Assembly (NCBI GenBank): GCA_002633005.1
Contig: NMRA01000001.1
Span: forward strand, 3,590,192 to 3,654,191
Direction of reading: 5' to 3'
Length of the DNA: 64,000 nt
Source of the DNA: Phoronis australis
Taxonomy: Eukaryota > Phoronida > Phoronidae
Within the stretch, counting starts at the first letter, position 1. Every line of letters begins with the position of its first letter. A model generated the notes under the pieces. That model had not been told where the DNA came from. It was given only the letters and a program-made list of their open reading frames with translations, and did not search any database. This document shows, piece after piece, positions 24,261 through 35,963 of this stretch. The position numbers and the translations under genes were made by a program.

Positions 24261-26326
24261 AGGAGGGAGTTTGCCCCTCCCGCTTTCTGCGGCCCTGGTT
24301 TTTTTCATGAATTATCCTTTATAGGAGTGTACAGTCTGCAGGTTAGTGCGAATAAACACCAACGTGGAGAGTACGCTTGTAAACGTGCTGCTAGACATGA
24401 ACGAAAAGCAGGAGTAAATGCATGAGAGTTATTGAGCTTCAGAGGGAGCCATTCTGTGCCCGGAAGGCGAGCCTTCGTTGCTAAGTTACTCCGAGTCATT
24501 TTCATCACCTACCATGAGCCCGAATAGATCGGAGCCGTAGTCTCTGCTAGGACTGAACTAGTTCAGTTGTGCCATTAACATGTATATAAGTCGCGTACCT
24601 GTCAAAACTCTCTGGGCTGTTACCCTGTCGGGAATGTCCAACTGGTGCAAGCTACGCACTGAAGTAGTTGTCGTTGTGGCGGATTTGCACTGGAGGGTCG
24701 CCTGTAGGCCCCTACACTTTCTTGTCTTCAGTCTCTAAATTTTGGGGAGAGAGTAAGTGTTCAATACACAGACTGGACACAGAGAGAACATTTACAAAAG
24801 TCGACCCATAACTCCCTTTCTCATAACACTCACAATAAATGACAAACGCACCTGTCTGAACAAACGATGAAAGTGTCTCGTCGCTGAAGTCCGGCAAACT
24901 TGCTCGACCCCTTGTTATCATGCAGGCTACTATCGAAGTGACCCTGATTTGAGTATGTTGATGCCGTAACTCATTACACGTATTTAGGTTATAGTGAGTC
25001 ACGATCTATTCAGACTTATTTATCGACTGGGCAGCGAAGGATGAAGGGTAGACAGTGAACTTACATAACGGCCTAGATAACCTTTTAGTCCTTTGCACAA
25101 TTTACTCGACTACGTTTTGGTGGAGGTGAAAAATAAGGATATCCTGAAATTTAGAGAGTGAACTCGAAAAATTGGGACCTATATGTAGGCACAGCTTCCG
25201 TACGCGAACAGGTCATACCCTTTGGGTCGGTTCCGTGCCAGATTAGCACACTGACGTAGGAGTCGATTTTAATCCACGCCATTACCACAAGTAACTTCTC
25301 TTGTTTGGAAATGTGCATTTAGCATCGTCTCGCTGAACATATCAATTTCAAGACCCAGGTTTTACCAAAACCCACGTTTTAAAAATTTAATTAGCTAGCC
25401 GAGACATAAATGACCGACATGACGAGGAGCCTTCCGAGCATACGAGACTCAGAGTAAGTTCATCGGTGCAGGTATCTCAGTCGCAATGACGGCGGGACGT
25501 TCACAGTGCAGTTATAACGATGGCGAAAATTATCTCAGTAGGGTTACTATGCATTGTATTGTAGGAAATATACACTGCACTTTAGTTTTCGGGGCCACAC
25601 TTACGCACACGTGGCAGTATGTCCGTGCCAAGGCAGTCGATGAGGCTCACAGTGAACACCGACAACCCCATCTTGTCAAAACGTTCCAGGCTTTGGCCAA
25701 ATCATATAAGAAGCAGAATTACCACAGTCGAATATTTCGAAACTCCACTCTGTTAAATAGAGAACTGAAGGATATTGAACTACATAAACAACCTACCTCT
25801 CGATTAAACCAGTCTATAATGGGATTTATATGATGTAACATCAACACAAGGCTTGTATTGGCAGCGTGCGGGCACTGTTGCTGACCGTACTTCGTTATAT
25901 AGCCTTCAAAACAACAAGCTCGGGACTCCGCCGTGTTTTCTATTTGTGAGGCTACAAATCGGCTGCAAAATAACAACACGGTCAAACTGCTCGACCGCTA
26001 GGAATGAGCGTAACAACGGGCTTAAGTCTGCGGCCATTGTCTGTAGTGTTTTCGTATGTTTAATTTTTCTCGACAGCAATAATAGTGGAATGTTATAATG
26101 CAACACTCAATCCGGGTGGAACAAAACAAAAACAGGTATCTCGTAAATAGAACGTGTTCTTAGACCTCATTGTATTTTCGAGCCTTAAAACGACCATTGT
26201 TTACTTTAAGGTTCTACAGGACCTTGTTGACACTATGTATTTAGTACGAAACAACATATTTTAACGCAGTAAAGGTATATACTATATGAAAGTAGAGAAC
26301 CTGGAGAATTTGATTTTTACTGAAGG
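24261..26326. other. Gene-free stretch
   Basis: A 115-codon plus-strand open frame (25486-25833) resembles no family I know and has no clear splice partners. Otherwise nothing is recognised. Confidence 0.35.
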
Positions 26327-26790
26327 TAATTGGGTCACGTGACCTCGTCATTTTATTACAATTTAGCAAAGAAGTTACATGCATACCAAAACAACTCTAT
26401 CAATAACATGATCCTTATTTCGTCACGTAAATATTCAAAATAAGTTTTCAAAAATCTGCTACAGTGTTCACGAATACCTTTTCGTTTTCGTCTTATCCAA
26501 CTTAAAGAATTTTTCATGAAAACTATAGCCATATTTTAATAGCGCCTCAAACTATAGTTTCGTTTTGTTTTAGCCAACGTCTACGTTTTCTCCTAAAAAC
26601 ACGGGAAAACTTAGTTTTTGATAGCTTCTCATACAAAAGTGGAACATTTTGAAAACAATGCCTAAAAAGGTTTTGCGGAAAACTGTATGAAACATAATAT
26701 CTGAAGCCATTTCCGAGATACGATGTTCCGAAGCTAGAAATATGTAGCAATTTTTTAGGGTTTGACCTAGCCTTAAAGAACTTTGGGTGC
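26327..26790 (+). repeat. Diverged dispersed repeat (pair with 59628-60010)
   Basis: Shared order of words with 59628-60010: AATTGGGCCACGTGACCT-like start, AGTTTCGTTTT, GATAGC, AAGAGTGGGACATTTT-like, CATAATAT, GACACAATGTTCCGAAG-like end. The copies are old and heavily diverged. The CACGTGACC box is conserved in both. Confidence 0.55.
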
Positions 26791-27337
26791 TTGATATTTT
26801 GAGAAAAGTAGTGGTATTTTGTAACCAATGACCTATTCAGTTGCCTAATGTTACCTAGTAATGCATATACATTTGTTCAACTGAACTCGCAGTGCAAATA
26901 TGAAGACAGTTAACTAGCTGCTTGGTGTTAGACACGTAGTTTGACGTTATTTTATTCCAGTTTCATTTGTTTTTGTCACGGGGTAACTCCGAAATGGCGA
27001 ATTGAATAAATTAAGTTACGTGTTACCCGACTGTGAATTTCGTACGCACACATTTCACGTATACTTATTTAAGAGCAGTATCCAGGAAAAATTGGAGCCA
27101 AAACCCAGCAAAATTACTTTGAACACTGTCACTATCCACATCCACAAAAGAATTCGATATTTTTGTTTACTTCCAGTGGTAGATCGTTTTGGCCAATGCA
27201 AAATAAAAACAATCCTTACGTCTCGTAACGAGGTGTAATAGTTTACATCAACGTCTACAGTCCGGGTTTGGTACCCTTCCTTCAAAATTCGCACCTTCCC
27301 AAGACACACGCTGGGTAAGGGCATGCCGAAAGCATTA

Positions 27338-27421
27338 GCCTCAGCGCGGAATCAAACCCTAAACTTTCGAATCATGTCGCAGCCAAACGCTCTCGGACTT
27401 CCGGCTGAGCTAAGTCGTAGA
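27338..27421 (-). repeat. tRNA-like sequence, probable SINE head
   Basis: On the minus strand an A-box-like TAGCTCAGCCGG is followed by a B-box-like GGGTTTGATTCC 53 bp later, flanked by partly complementary ends. Imperfections and lack of a clean cloverleaf argue for a tRNA-derived SINE or pseudogene rather than a functional tRNA. Confidence 0.5.
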
Positions 27422-27969
27422 GTATTTAACTGGTGAAGTCAACGGCTAATATTTCAACAAATGTGTAGCTGAAAACGGCAAAAAGAGCTATTTAAATTTT
27501 TTTAGTACTCCTTGCCCGTTACACTCGAGAGTTTCGCACGCAGGCACATGTGCCTAAGTCCGGATGTAGGCACTATTTCACACATAGGTGCAGCGTCCTA
27601 CTGCGCGGAGAAATAGTACGCAGCATACTTCAGTGCCCCAAAGAATACTAACTAAAGATTAATAAGTTCTCATTACTTTAAAATTAAGCAGTATGACCAA
27701 CTCTAATTACTGACGATGTTGGTTTTGGGCCAGATTAGTAACAAAAAATCAGCACAATTCTGGGTAGCACTGTATATTTACAAATATACATGCCCAACGT
27801 TTCGCAATGCTGATAACAATTGTGCTGAATTTTCTATTACCAACACGAATTAGTCGTAGTGGCTTCTTGGAAATTCGAAGTCATGAGAGCCGAGTTTTTT
27901 ACGCTTCTCACCGTAACCCGCAGGCAAAAATAAAGACAACCTGGCAGTCCGTCTACTTTTAGTCGTTAA

Positions 27970-28971
27970 AGGAGAATGCCACCCGATTTAATTGGTCTTT
28001 TTTACCGTCTTTAGATGCAATACATGAGGTAATTTAGTGACCTGTCACCGAGGTCGCGTGATCGCATACTAATTCAGTGTTTGCTGAAAGAAAGCTGTTG
28101 TGAAATAATAACTCGATTTTATATGCTATGGTCACATGTTAGGGGAATCTACTGCACGGTACAACCTTTGCCCTGACGATTCTGTGGAAAGGGAACCTGA
28201 CTTCGCGGCCCCCTCGGACAAGTAAGTAGATTTTCAGCTTCGTGGCTAATTCACCTAAATAATTACGTGCAGATTATTTCTTTGGCTTAGTATTATAGTC
28301 TTTTCGTGACTGGATTTTTAGTTTCCAACTTAAGCTGCTTTATGTTCGTGAAGTCCAGCCCCGGCTGGCGCGACGGACCCGATCGGATTCCAAGCCACTA
28401 CATGGCGGGGAGTAACAAGCGTTTTGTGTGTTCAGATCTGAAAAAATTGCAAGTCTAAAAGTACAGCACACAGCTAGGTTCACCCGTCGGTATTTCACGG
28501 AAGAATGATTCGAGTTTATCACAGACCCAAAACTCCTGTGATCGAACATGTTTGGCCTACCGAACACTGTAGGCCACGGTACAGGTAGTATGTTCAAATA
28601 CCTATAAATCTGTATAACAGTGAAATAAAACAACATGTTTACTCAAGAACTCGATGTATTTGTAAGAGGTTTACTTCGAATTTTGATGATTTATTGATGT
28701 AAAACGATGAATTCAAGCGATAAGTTGACACCAGTAAGCGTGTTTTGAACGACAGAACCGACGGCGTTCGAACCGATTACGCCATTGGTTAGTTTCAACA
28801 CCTCCGTCTGCCGTTAGGTGTCAGGTAAAACAACTGAACTTTCTGTTATCGAGCATTTTCACGAAAGACGTCGCTCTAGTCGGTGTTGGCTTACCTAGTA
28901 AATGGTTATCGAGTCGAATTGCTCGATATAAATTGATACTAAATAGGTTGTTTTTTGGGTGGCATGCTCCT
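27970..28971. mobile_element. TTAA-flanked inverted-repeat element, copy 1
   Basis: Termini AGGAGAATGCCACCC and GGGTGGCATGCTCCT are inverted repeats with one mismatch, and TTAA directly abuts both ends (27966-27969, 28972-28975). TTAA target duplication is the hallmark of piggyBac-type transposons. The 1.0-kb interior has no recognisable transposase, so it would be non-autonomous. The first 35 bp inside the left end also match copy 2 at 55812. Confidence 0.75.
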
Positions 28972-29235
28972 TTAATACTAGTATTCTGCGAGCTGCAAAC
29001 TGAAAATTCGTATAAATTTATTACAAAATAAAGCTTAACTAGTTAATACAATGTCACAGAAAATCTTGTCACTTAACCGGCGAGGGTACGCTAGGCGCAT
29101 AAATGACGTCATATAACAAAAAGCCAAACCTCATGACAACAAGATATCACCATTATGCAAATAAATTCATATCTTTGGGACAGATAGCTTTTTGCATACA
29201 TAAGGATACTATTGTGATATCCTATCTTGAGTTAT

Positions 29236-29276
29236 TTTCATCTGGGAATGCATCGTTGGAACATTCCCAGATGAAA
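29236..29276. other. Perfect hairpin, 15-bp stem
   Basis: TTTCATCTGGGAATG (29236-29250) and CATTCCCAGATGAAA (29262-29276) are exact reverse complements around an 11-nt loop. This could be the centre of a foldback element or a transcribed stem-loop. The stem is short for an animal microRNA precursor. Confidence 0.7.
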
Positions 29277-31117
29277 TGAATTCTTGATAGCACATGGCAG
29301 TAGTAAATACATATATATGTGGGATAACCTATGTTTAATCTGAGATTTCTGATTAACTGTGCAAGTTCCACAAGCGAGGATTTCTTGCTGCACGTGCATG
29401 GCTAACATGGACATCTAAAATATAAAAGTTTAATATGGTCTTGAGTATACGGAACAAAACCCAAATTACTCTGCAGCAGATCTCACACTTTGTGGAGCTC
29501 TGCAAAGGTAACTACCGAATGTCATAACCGTCACAGTGAATCATTACATCGCTATAACTCATTCCGCGTCAGAACAATTTCTTGGACGCGACAGAACGAC
29601 GTTAAAAACCTTCCGTAACGTTCACTCTATCTCCGAGTAACCATATCGAGTTATACCGACCGATCCACTCACTGGTTAGGTGGGATGTCACTACGCACGG
29701 GCTCGTGGTGGCGTCCACGTTCCGTTGGTGGTAAAGTCGACATGGTTACGTCCAACGAGAAGTAGCCCAAACCGTAACTAACACAACTGGCCCCTGTGCC
29801 GTATCATGTGAAGGAAAACAGGACACTCTGCGTGAGATGGCGGATGTCCACGTTTAGCCGTAAACAGAAAAGGAAAGCAAGTATGAATATGAAGTTTGGC
29901 AGTCTGGGAAAAGTGTTCTCATAAACCGTACAGTATCCATACACAAAAAGCAGACACCGTGCCATGAAATTTAAACGTTAAACTTGTAATAACAAACCTA
30001 TATAAAGTTCAAAATATAACCTGCTCTAATTTTGTGTAAGACCGAAAGACCACCATGAGGTAGTTTCTTGAAGGCGCAAATGACTGTCCTGCAGCTCTAA
30101 TTGGGCATAGCAGGCCAAGCTACGTCACACTTCGCATTTTGACATGCGCACAAGTAAACAATGCGATTTTTTATCGAAACTTGGATTTCCAAACTATAGT
30201 CCCATTTTGATTTTCAGTAGCAAGAAATTGTACGTATTGATTGAACAAAAAGTATGCGTACTAAATTAGTACTGTATGGTTTAACAGACCTGACAACTTT
30301 AGCAAGGAGCTCTCGAATGCAAAAGAAAGTGCTAATCATGTAAATCCTCATAAGCTCAGTCTTGGAAGACTTTCCCAAAATACTTTCATCGAAGGGGGTA
30401 TCACATGGATATCTACGTTCGTTTCAAATGTCTGACCTTGAATCATGTACTTATGAAGGGTGCGTTGGTTAATCTTATTGTAATCGAATCGCGATGCGGG
30501 AGCGACAGGTTTCGAAATCAATACACGACAAGCCCATTTCAATTCGATTCTTAGTCCAAATTTCGCCTTTACGCGCCTTACGATTTGTTTGTATCTTTTG
30601 AAGAGCACTATTGAGATATTGACGAAACAAACATGTCCATTGGCTAGATTGTGTCGTATTTAACATTTTTATCTAAACGTTTAGAATTAGATACAGTTTT
30701 TGTTACTAATTGGAATGGTATAACCTGCGCACACCCAGGAGTGGGGCTCGTATTTGGCGAAGTGGGCAAAAAGGTCCAACTCAGAGAGACAAAAACTCCG
30801 AAAAGAATAGTAGAAAACGAGACAAAAGTCCACTAAAACGTCAGGAACTACCAAAATTTGTCGAATGCATTATTCATAGCTCTGAACGTACCCCGTGAAT
30901 CTTAGTAAAACAGTGGCGCATCTAGGATATCACAAGGGGGCCCAACACTGTGTCTTATATACATTTGCGCATAGCACCAAATGGGGGGCAAACCCCCTCC
31001 CGCCCAGGAAAATTTTTCCGTTTTTCCTCTAAAAATCAAGCATTTTCCTCGATTCCTGAAGTATTATCCAAGAAAAAAAAAACACGGAGAACGTGTCAAA
31101 CTTGAAAAACTGCAATC

Positions 31118-31180
31118 ACCACAGATTCGAACTCGCAACCTGTGGATAGAGCGCGCGTGCTTTACCACTGCACCACCACG
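31118..31180 (-). repeat. tRNA-like sequence, probable SINE head
   Basis: On the minus strand, TGGTGCAGTGGTAAAGC (A-box region) is followed by GGTTGCGAGTTCGAATC (B-box region). This resembles tRNA genes closely, but I could not fold a complete cloverleaf, and G/C-rich repeat sequence adjoins it, so a tRNA-derived SINE is more likely. Confidence 0.55.
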
Positions 31181-31982
31181 ATTTCACTCGAAATTTGATA
31201 CTAAGAGACCTACTTGTTTATGGTCCACAACGTTTGCGCGCGATACCTACTTCTTTTTGTAATGCTTATTACACTTTTTATACTTTGTCCAATCAGTTTG
31301 TAACAAATTTGTTGAATTTAAAATACTCTTCAATTGCCCAAAAGACCAAATTCGTTTTTTGTGTTGGCATTAATGACGCGATTGCTTTGGAAATCGTCTT
31401 AAGTTAAGGTTTGACAAAGAGAGAATTATGAGCTTCTGAGTGATTCACTAAGGCTTCAATTAAAATTCACATCTTACCAACAGCTTCTGTTTTTTCATCG
31501 TCATTCAGATTCAATTTTCTTTAAAAAATGAAGTAATTTTCTTCATTGCACATTGAAGCTGACGACGGAAACGGAGTCGTGGTGCGAAGCGCCACTGCCG
31601 GTCGCCTTGGATATACCCCCCCCCCTTTTTTCAGCCCTATTATTGTAATTGCCGGGGTTAATTAATAAACTCGACATTTCCCTACGCTCTTGCTCTCTTT
31701 TGTGGCAGCCAAAAATTCGAGCCCCATTTTTAGGCTGGGTGCGCGCATGTGTAATCACATGTTTCCTCTTCGGATTTTTCGCCCTTTATAAGGTCGTGGA
31801 GGTAGGGATAGTCTGAGAAAAAATGAATTAATTTGATAAACATGAATAGAATCGAATTCCTAAACATGAGCATCGTCCCACCCCCAATAATTATGCAAAT
31901 ATTCCAGGATATTATTTCCATTTTTGTTTTTCCTTCTCAATTTGTGTTTTTAACAAATCACTAAAATTCATGTTTATATTAG

Positions 31983-32215
31983 TAGAACCTCTCTCCTTGA
32001 GACTAACTGCGAGAGTTCGCTTTGTCTGCTCGACTGAGTTTTGCCAAAGTGTTGTTGTTACTAAATCAAGCTTAATTTCATTGTTTCATTTTTATTTTGT
32101 CATTTTTGGCCATCAAGCCAGACTCTTGGTGTACGGTTCCAGACAACCAACGATTTCTCGGCAAAATTAGTCAAGAACCACGCTAGTCATCAGTGCTGCA
32201 CATAGGCGCAGAAAA
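31983..32215 (+). repeat. Dispersed repeat (pair with 58826-58985)
   Basis: Shares GAGACTA-CGCGAGAGTT, GTACGGTTCCA-ACAA and TCTCGGCAAAATTAGTCAA with 58826-58985, plus the following GTCAT...CACCGAC-like tail. A third fragment of the tail may be present near 45260-45300. No coding capacity. Confidence 0.6.
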
Positions 32216-33066
32216 ACCACCTTTTGCCATTTGAGTTGTTCAAACACGATACGTGGACTTATAAAGTTTTAAAAAACAATTTTGGTTATTTTTGTAAATG
32301 GCCACTTTTTGCCCCTACACCAGACTCGTCATCTTTTGTTAACATACCACAGCTTTGTGATCATGCTACGTTCAAAATTAGATGAAAATTACCTTTACGC
32401 AATGAAAATACAAAAAAAATATTAAGCCTAACTTAAATGTTTTCATGGTGCACAGAATTAAGGCCAATTCCACGCGTTAATTTGACTTTTGGACACAGCC
32501 CTAGACCTACCGGAGCCAACTGCTTGCCTAGGATAAGATGAGTATGTGCCTGACCTACCGACCTGATTTTTTAATCAAAATATTTCGCTCGAAGATCAGA
32601 AAAGTATAAACAGTGCTATCGACTAGACCTACATTACTTGGAGAATACAATCAGTTGTGACCTATTTTTCATTTGGCGGAATTCAGCAGACAGCAGAATA
32701 AAAATATCGGCAAATCTTCACTGATTTTGTTCGAAATATCCTGAAATCTATGGCATCGTACAGATAATTCGACTTTAAGGTAAATACCCAGCTTTACATG
32801 AACATGTCGGATCAGTGGCCATGTCAGTTTTCAAGTGAAGGTGAACCCCGTGTGGGGTTCTTTGGATTTTCGTTGGCTCCGAAATACTTTTCCTCGAACA
32901 CTGTTTTTTTCATCGTCGCAGTTTTACAAATTCACAAGTCATGAACGTACGATTCTCAGCTGAAAAGTACTGACTGTTGTCTTTGTCAGAGTGTTTTCAG
33001 AAAGTGCAAAAAACCATCAATTCCACCAGAAACGTCGTTTAGCGATTGTGTATTTGCCTCTGACAT

Positions 33067-33130
33067 CTTGCTTGTTTGTTGGTTGTCACGTCACTTTTCG
33101 CAAGGAGGCGGAGCTTGCGATATGTCAATT
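33067..33130 (+). mobile_element. Truncated MITE end just before the sulfotransferase start
   Basis: The block ending GGAGCTTGCGATATGTCAATT matches the right ends of the two MITEs at 40807-40975 and 43297-43468. The left half is absent. It lies 67 bp before the proposed ATG of the sulfotransferase gene and may form part of its 5' UTR or promoter. Confidence 0.6.
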
Positions 33131-33196
33131 CGTCGAACAGCCTTATTAATAGCTCGCTGCAGTTTCGAGTGGCGTCATCCGCGCTATGGATTTGCG

Positions 33197-33335
33197 ATGG
33201 TCACATGGATAATGTATTGTCGAAAGTTGCATGGGTTGCGCGCAAAATGCATGTTATTTTGCGTCGTTCTATTATTTGTTTCTACATTACTATGGATATC
33301 AAGCTATATGGTTCCTGTTGAAGTCGGTACACAAG
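33197..33335 (+). CDS. Sulfotransferase exon 1: cytosolic tail and signal anchor
   Basis: Forty-six codons plus one base, ending at donor CAAG|GTAATGAG. The peptide starts MVTWIMYCRKLHG and contains the hydrophobic segment CMLFCVVLLFVSTLLWISSY, preceded by basic residues, which is typical of a type II Golgi enzyme. I chose the ATG at 33197 because upstream sequence is MITE-derived. An ATG at 33212 is equally possible. Confidence 0.75.
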
Positions 33336-35963
33336 GTAATGAGTAAGAAAGGGGGTTAATAAGGACTGATATCCAGTGTTTGAACCATGCAATCCCCGTT
33401 TCCTGAAATTCTTCAAACTTACAGCGCGGACGGAAATTTGACTAACGCACTGTATATGCGCGTACTTAGGCTATAAGCCGATATTCGAAGCTGCCACAAA
33501 GTAGACCTGATTAAGACGCATGCCCTTGTACGCAAAATACTCGAAGAAATTCATGGTTTAAGTTTCTATAACAGCATCTTGATTTGGTTTGATTTATCAG
33601 GTTATTACAATATTAACCGTTTAAACGAAATATTCTGAGACGGGACAAAAGACTCACAAAAACCGACAGTCAGATGCGTGTAAGTGTACACAAAGGTTAG
33701 ACCCCTCTATCGGCCTGGATATGAGGCACTTGGGCAAAAATAATTTCTCAAGATACACTACCCGCTTCAGTTTAGCTAAAAACTTCATGAAATGGAGTTT
33801 AACGCAGCTTAGATTAGTTGAAGCTTAAGCCCAAATAATGCTCTTTCAAAGCAATTCCAAATATTTTCAATCTTAATTGAATTTATCACGGAATTTTTAG
33901 TTCAAAATTTTCAGTTTTAGTAGAGCACCATCAATTGAAATGACCGCTGTGGTGAGTGATAGCTGACTCATGCATTATGGGTTATCACTCAACTGTGAAA
34001 AGTCGTAAAAATTTCCTGCTCGTTTTCCCGTGGTTTACATAAATATAAATAGATTATTACATGGCGAAGTTGTTACCCCCCGTAATCTAGAGCCCGTCTG
34101 CCCGAGTGAATTTTGGAGAATTATCTCCCGAGGGGCGAGGAGTTGTGGTTTGCAGTAGTTGTGACATTTGAGCACGCTGTGGCTCTTCACTTTTCCGCGG
34201 GACATCAGAAAAGCGCGGAAATGACACATTTCTATACAAGAAACTCGTTCTATGGGTGTGTCCATCGGGAGTGTGTTCCGTAGCTGGGTAAGGTTTTTGC
34301 TGCAAAAACGAGATACCAGAAGACACGCAAGAAAGGCGAGTGTTTCGCGAGTATGCTCGAGGTCTTACAAGCGTGAAGTGAACTTCGAATGTTGAGTTAC
34401 GGATATGATTCATAAATTGCAGGATAGAATTCACCGTTTCCAATCCATATAAGCGAAGAGTTTTCGCCACAAGTGCACTGCAAGCCAAAGCCTTGAGTCT
34501 ACAGAACGCAGATGAGATAATATGTCCGTATCCAAACCATCTTTCTTTCCAGAATTACCTAATGGACATGCTTGGTACATTAAAATAGCTGTGTACACAA
34601 ATACAAAAACTTGAGATTTCAATTATGTTGATAATATTGTTTTTGTTAAAGGGCTTTATCGTTTTTACGGTCGAAAAAAACGCAGTTTTGGGATTATCAC
34701 TGAATGGGATAGAATTTTTTGAAGCTATTAGCTTCAACTAAAGATATAAACAATACAATCCATAGATTTTATTGCAAAATGTCAATTATCGCCGTTGTCC
34801 GGCTGCCAGACTTCGCTGAAGTCAAAGCCGATGACGCAAAATATTCATCGAAAAGTATTACACTTCTATTTAGATCTCCAACTGTCGTCTAGTTGGTCTT
34901 AACCTGTGCTCAACTCTCATGAGAAATGATTTCTCGGCGTCACAAAATTTAAAGTTCGTTATTCAGTGCTGAAGACTATAGTCAGCGTATAAATATCATC
35001 CTTGTCAAGATTTCTGTTTCAAGCGAGGCAAACTGTCATTTTTCCAAATCCTAGAAATAACTTCAAATCTGAGTTAAGTGTAAGAGTTGCATTATTTTTG
35101 CAGACACAAAGATGGTCCAGAGATATGTGCTCAGACAACACGAAGTGAAGCGACAGTGTCAACGTTTTCCATACCTGGCCAAACGCCCTTTGGATCGCAG
35201 TCAACTTGGCCGGCTTGTAGTAGACGATCAACACCGCATCATTGGGTGCCTTGTCCCAAAAGTGGCCAGTACAAACTGGAAACGAGTTTTCCTCATTCTT
35301 CGAGGGGAAAACAAATCGGAAGTGCAGAGCATGTCGCGCAAGCGCGTCTACCACAAGTACCGTATGAACAGTATGAACACACTCGAACAGTTCCGTGGAG
35401 ATCATGCAGCTATTCAGTACAGACTGAATAACTACTTCAAATTTGTGATTGTGAGAGATCACTGGGACCGCCTCTTGTCATGTTTTCGTGACAAATATGA
35501 AAACAACAGCGTCAATGATCCCGGTTTTCGAAGCAACGCGGGAATTAGCAGCATAAGGCATTATTCGAGCGCACATCAACCGACGTTTCAAGGGTTTCTT
35601 AATTTTATAATCAATGACCGGAAGAGTTTGAAGCGCCCGTCAGCCTATCCCGAAAACGTACATTGGGTGCAGTTTTACAAGCTGTGCAATCCGTGCGCTA
35701 TTTCTTTTGACGTTATTGGGAAGTACGACTCGTTTGCAGACGATTCAAATTACATTTTGAAGCGAGCTAACATTTCGAACATTATAGGTCGATTTCCTAA
35801 AAACCAATCATCACGGGAAGTAAGAACTACAAAAAGATCAAGTCGTGACTTAATTTTTGAGTACTACAAGCATATAAACAACACAGTTATCGATCAAATT
35901 GCTCGTCTGTATCGAGAAGATATCGAAATTTTCAATCTCAAAAGAAAACCATATCATTTTTAA
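33197..35963 (+). CDS. Carbohydrate sulfotransferase, HNK-1/chondroitin family (gene span, two exons)
   Basis: Two exons joined in phase 1 give a complete protein of about 332 residues, close to the usual 340-420 of this family. It is predicted to transfer sulfate from PAPS to a sugar in the Golgi lumen. Visible features are a short cytosolic N-terminus, one signal-anchor helix, the 5'-phosphosulfate-binding motif CLVPKVASTNWKRVF, the 3'-phosphate-binding motif IVRDHWDRLLSCFRDKY, and the family's C-terminal block around HWVQFYKLCNPC...FDVIGKYDSF. Several N-glycosylation sequons (NNS, NIS, NQS, NNT) fit a luminal protein. The acceptor sugar (GalNAc, GlcA or other) cannot be told from sequence alone. 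The family commonly has most of its catalytic domain in one large exon, as here. Confidence 0.88.
34044..34135 (-). mobile_element. Half copy of the palindromic MITE in the sulfotransferase intron
   Basis: ATAGATTATTACATGGCGAAG...ATCTAGAGCCC...GAATTTTGGAGAATTATC...CGAGGGGCG matches one arm of the palindromic elements at 61981-62155 and 62871-63020. The other arm is missing. Confidence 0.7.
35104..35963 (+). CDS. Sulfotransferase exon 2: catalytic domain
   Basis: Acceptor ATTTTTGCAG ends at 35103. Two leading bases complete a split Asp codon from exon 1, and the frame stays open to TAA at 35961-35963, giving about 285 residues. All family motifs are in this exon. The usual Pro after VR-[DH] in the second motif (VRDPFERL-like) is His here (VRDHWDRL). 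Confidence 0.9.

Larger units (their letters stand above)
28976..33066. other. Gene-free stretch
   Basis: Contains a 15-bp-stem hairpin (29236-29276), a SINE-like head (31118-31180), a G/C-rich degenerate repeat (30911-31010) and a repeat shared with 58826-58985. An 86-codon minus-strand open frame at 30348-30608 is basic but unrecognised. No exon is supported. Confidence 0.4.

Noticed and set aside
34087-34488. A minus-strand 133-codon open frame.
   Set aside because: It runs into the MITE half-copy at 34044-34135, starts without an ATG, and lies in the intron of the sulfotransferase gene on the other strand.
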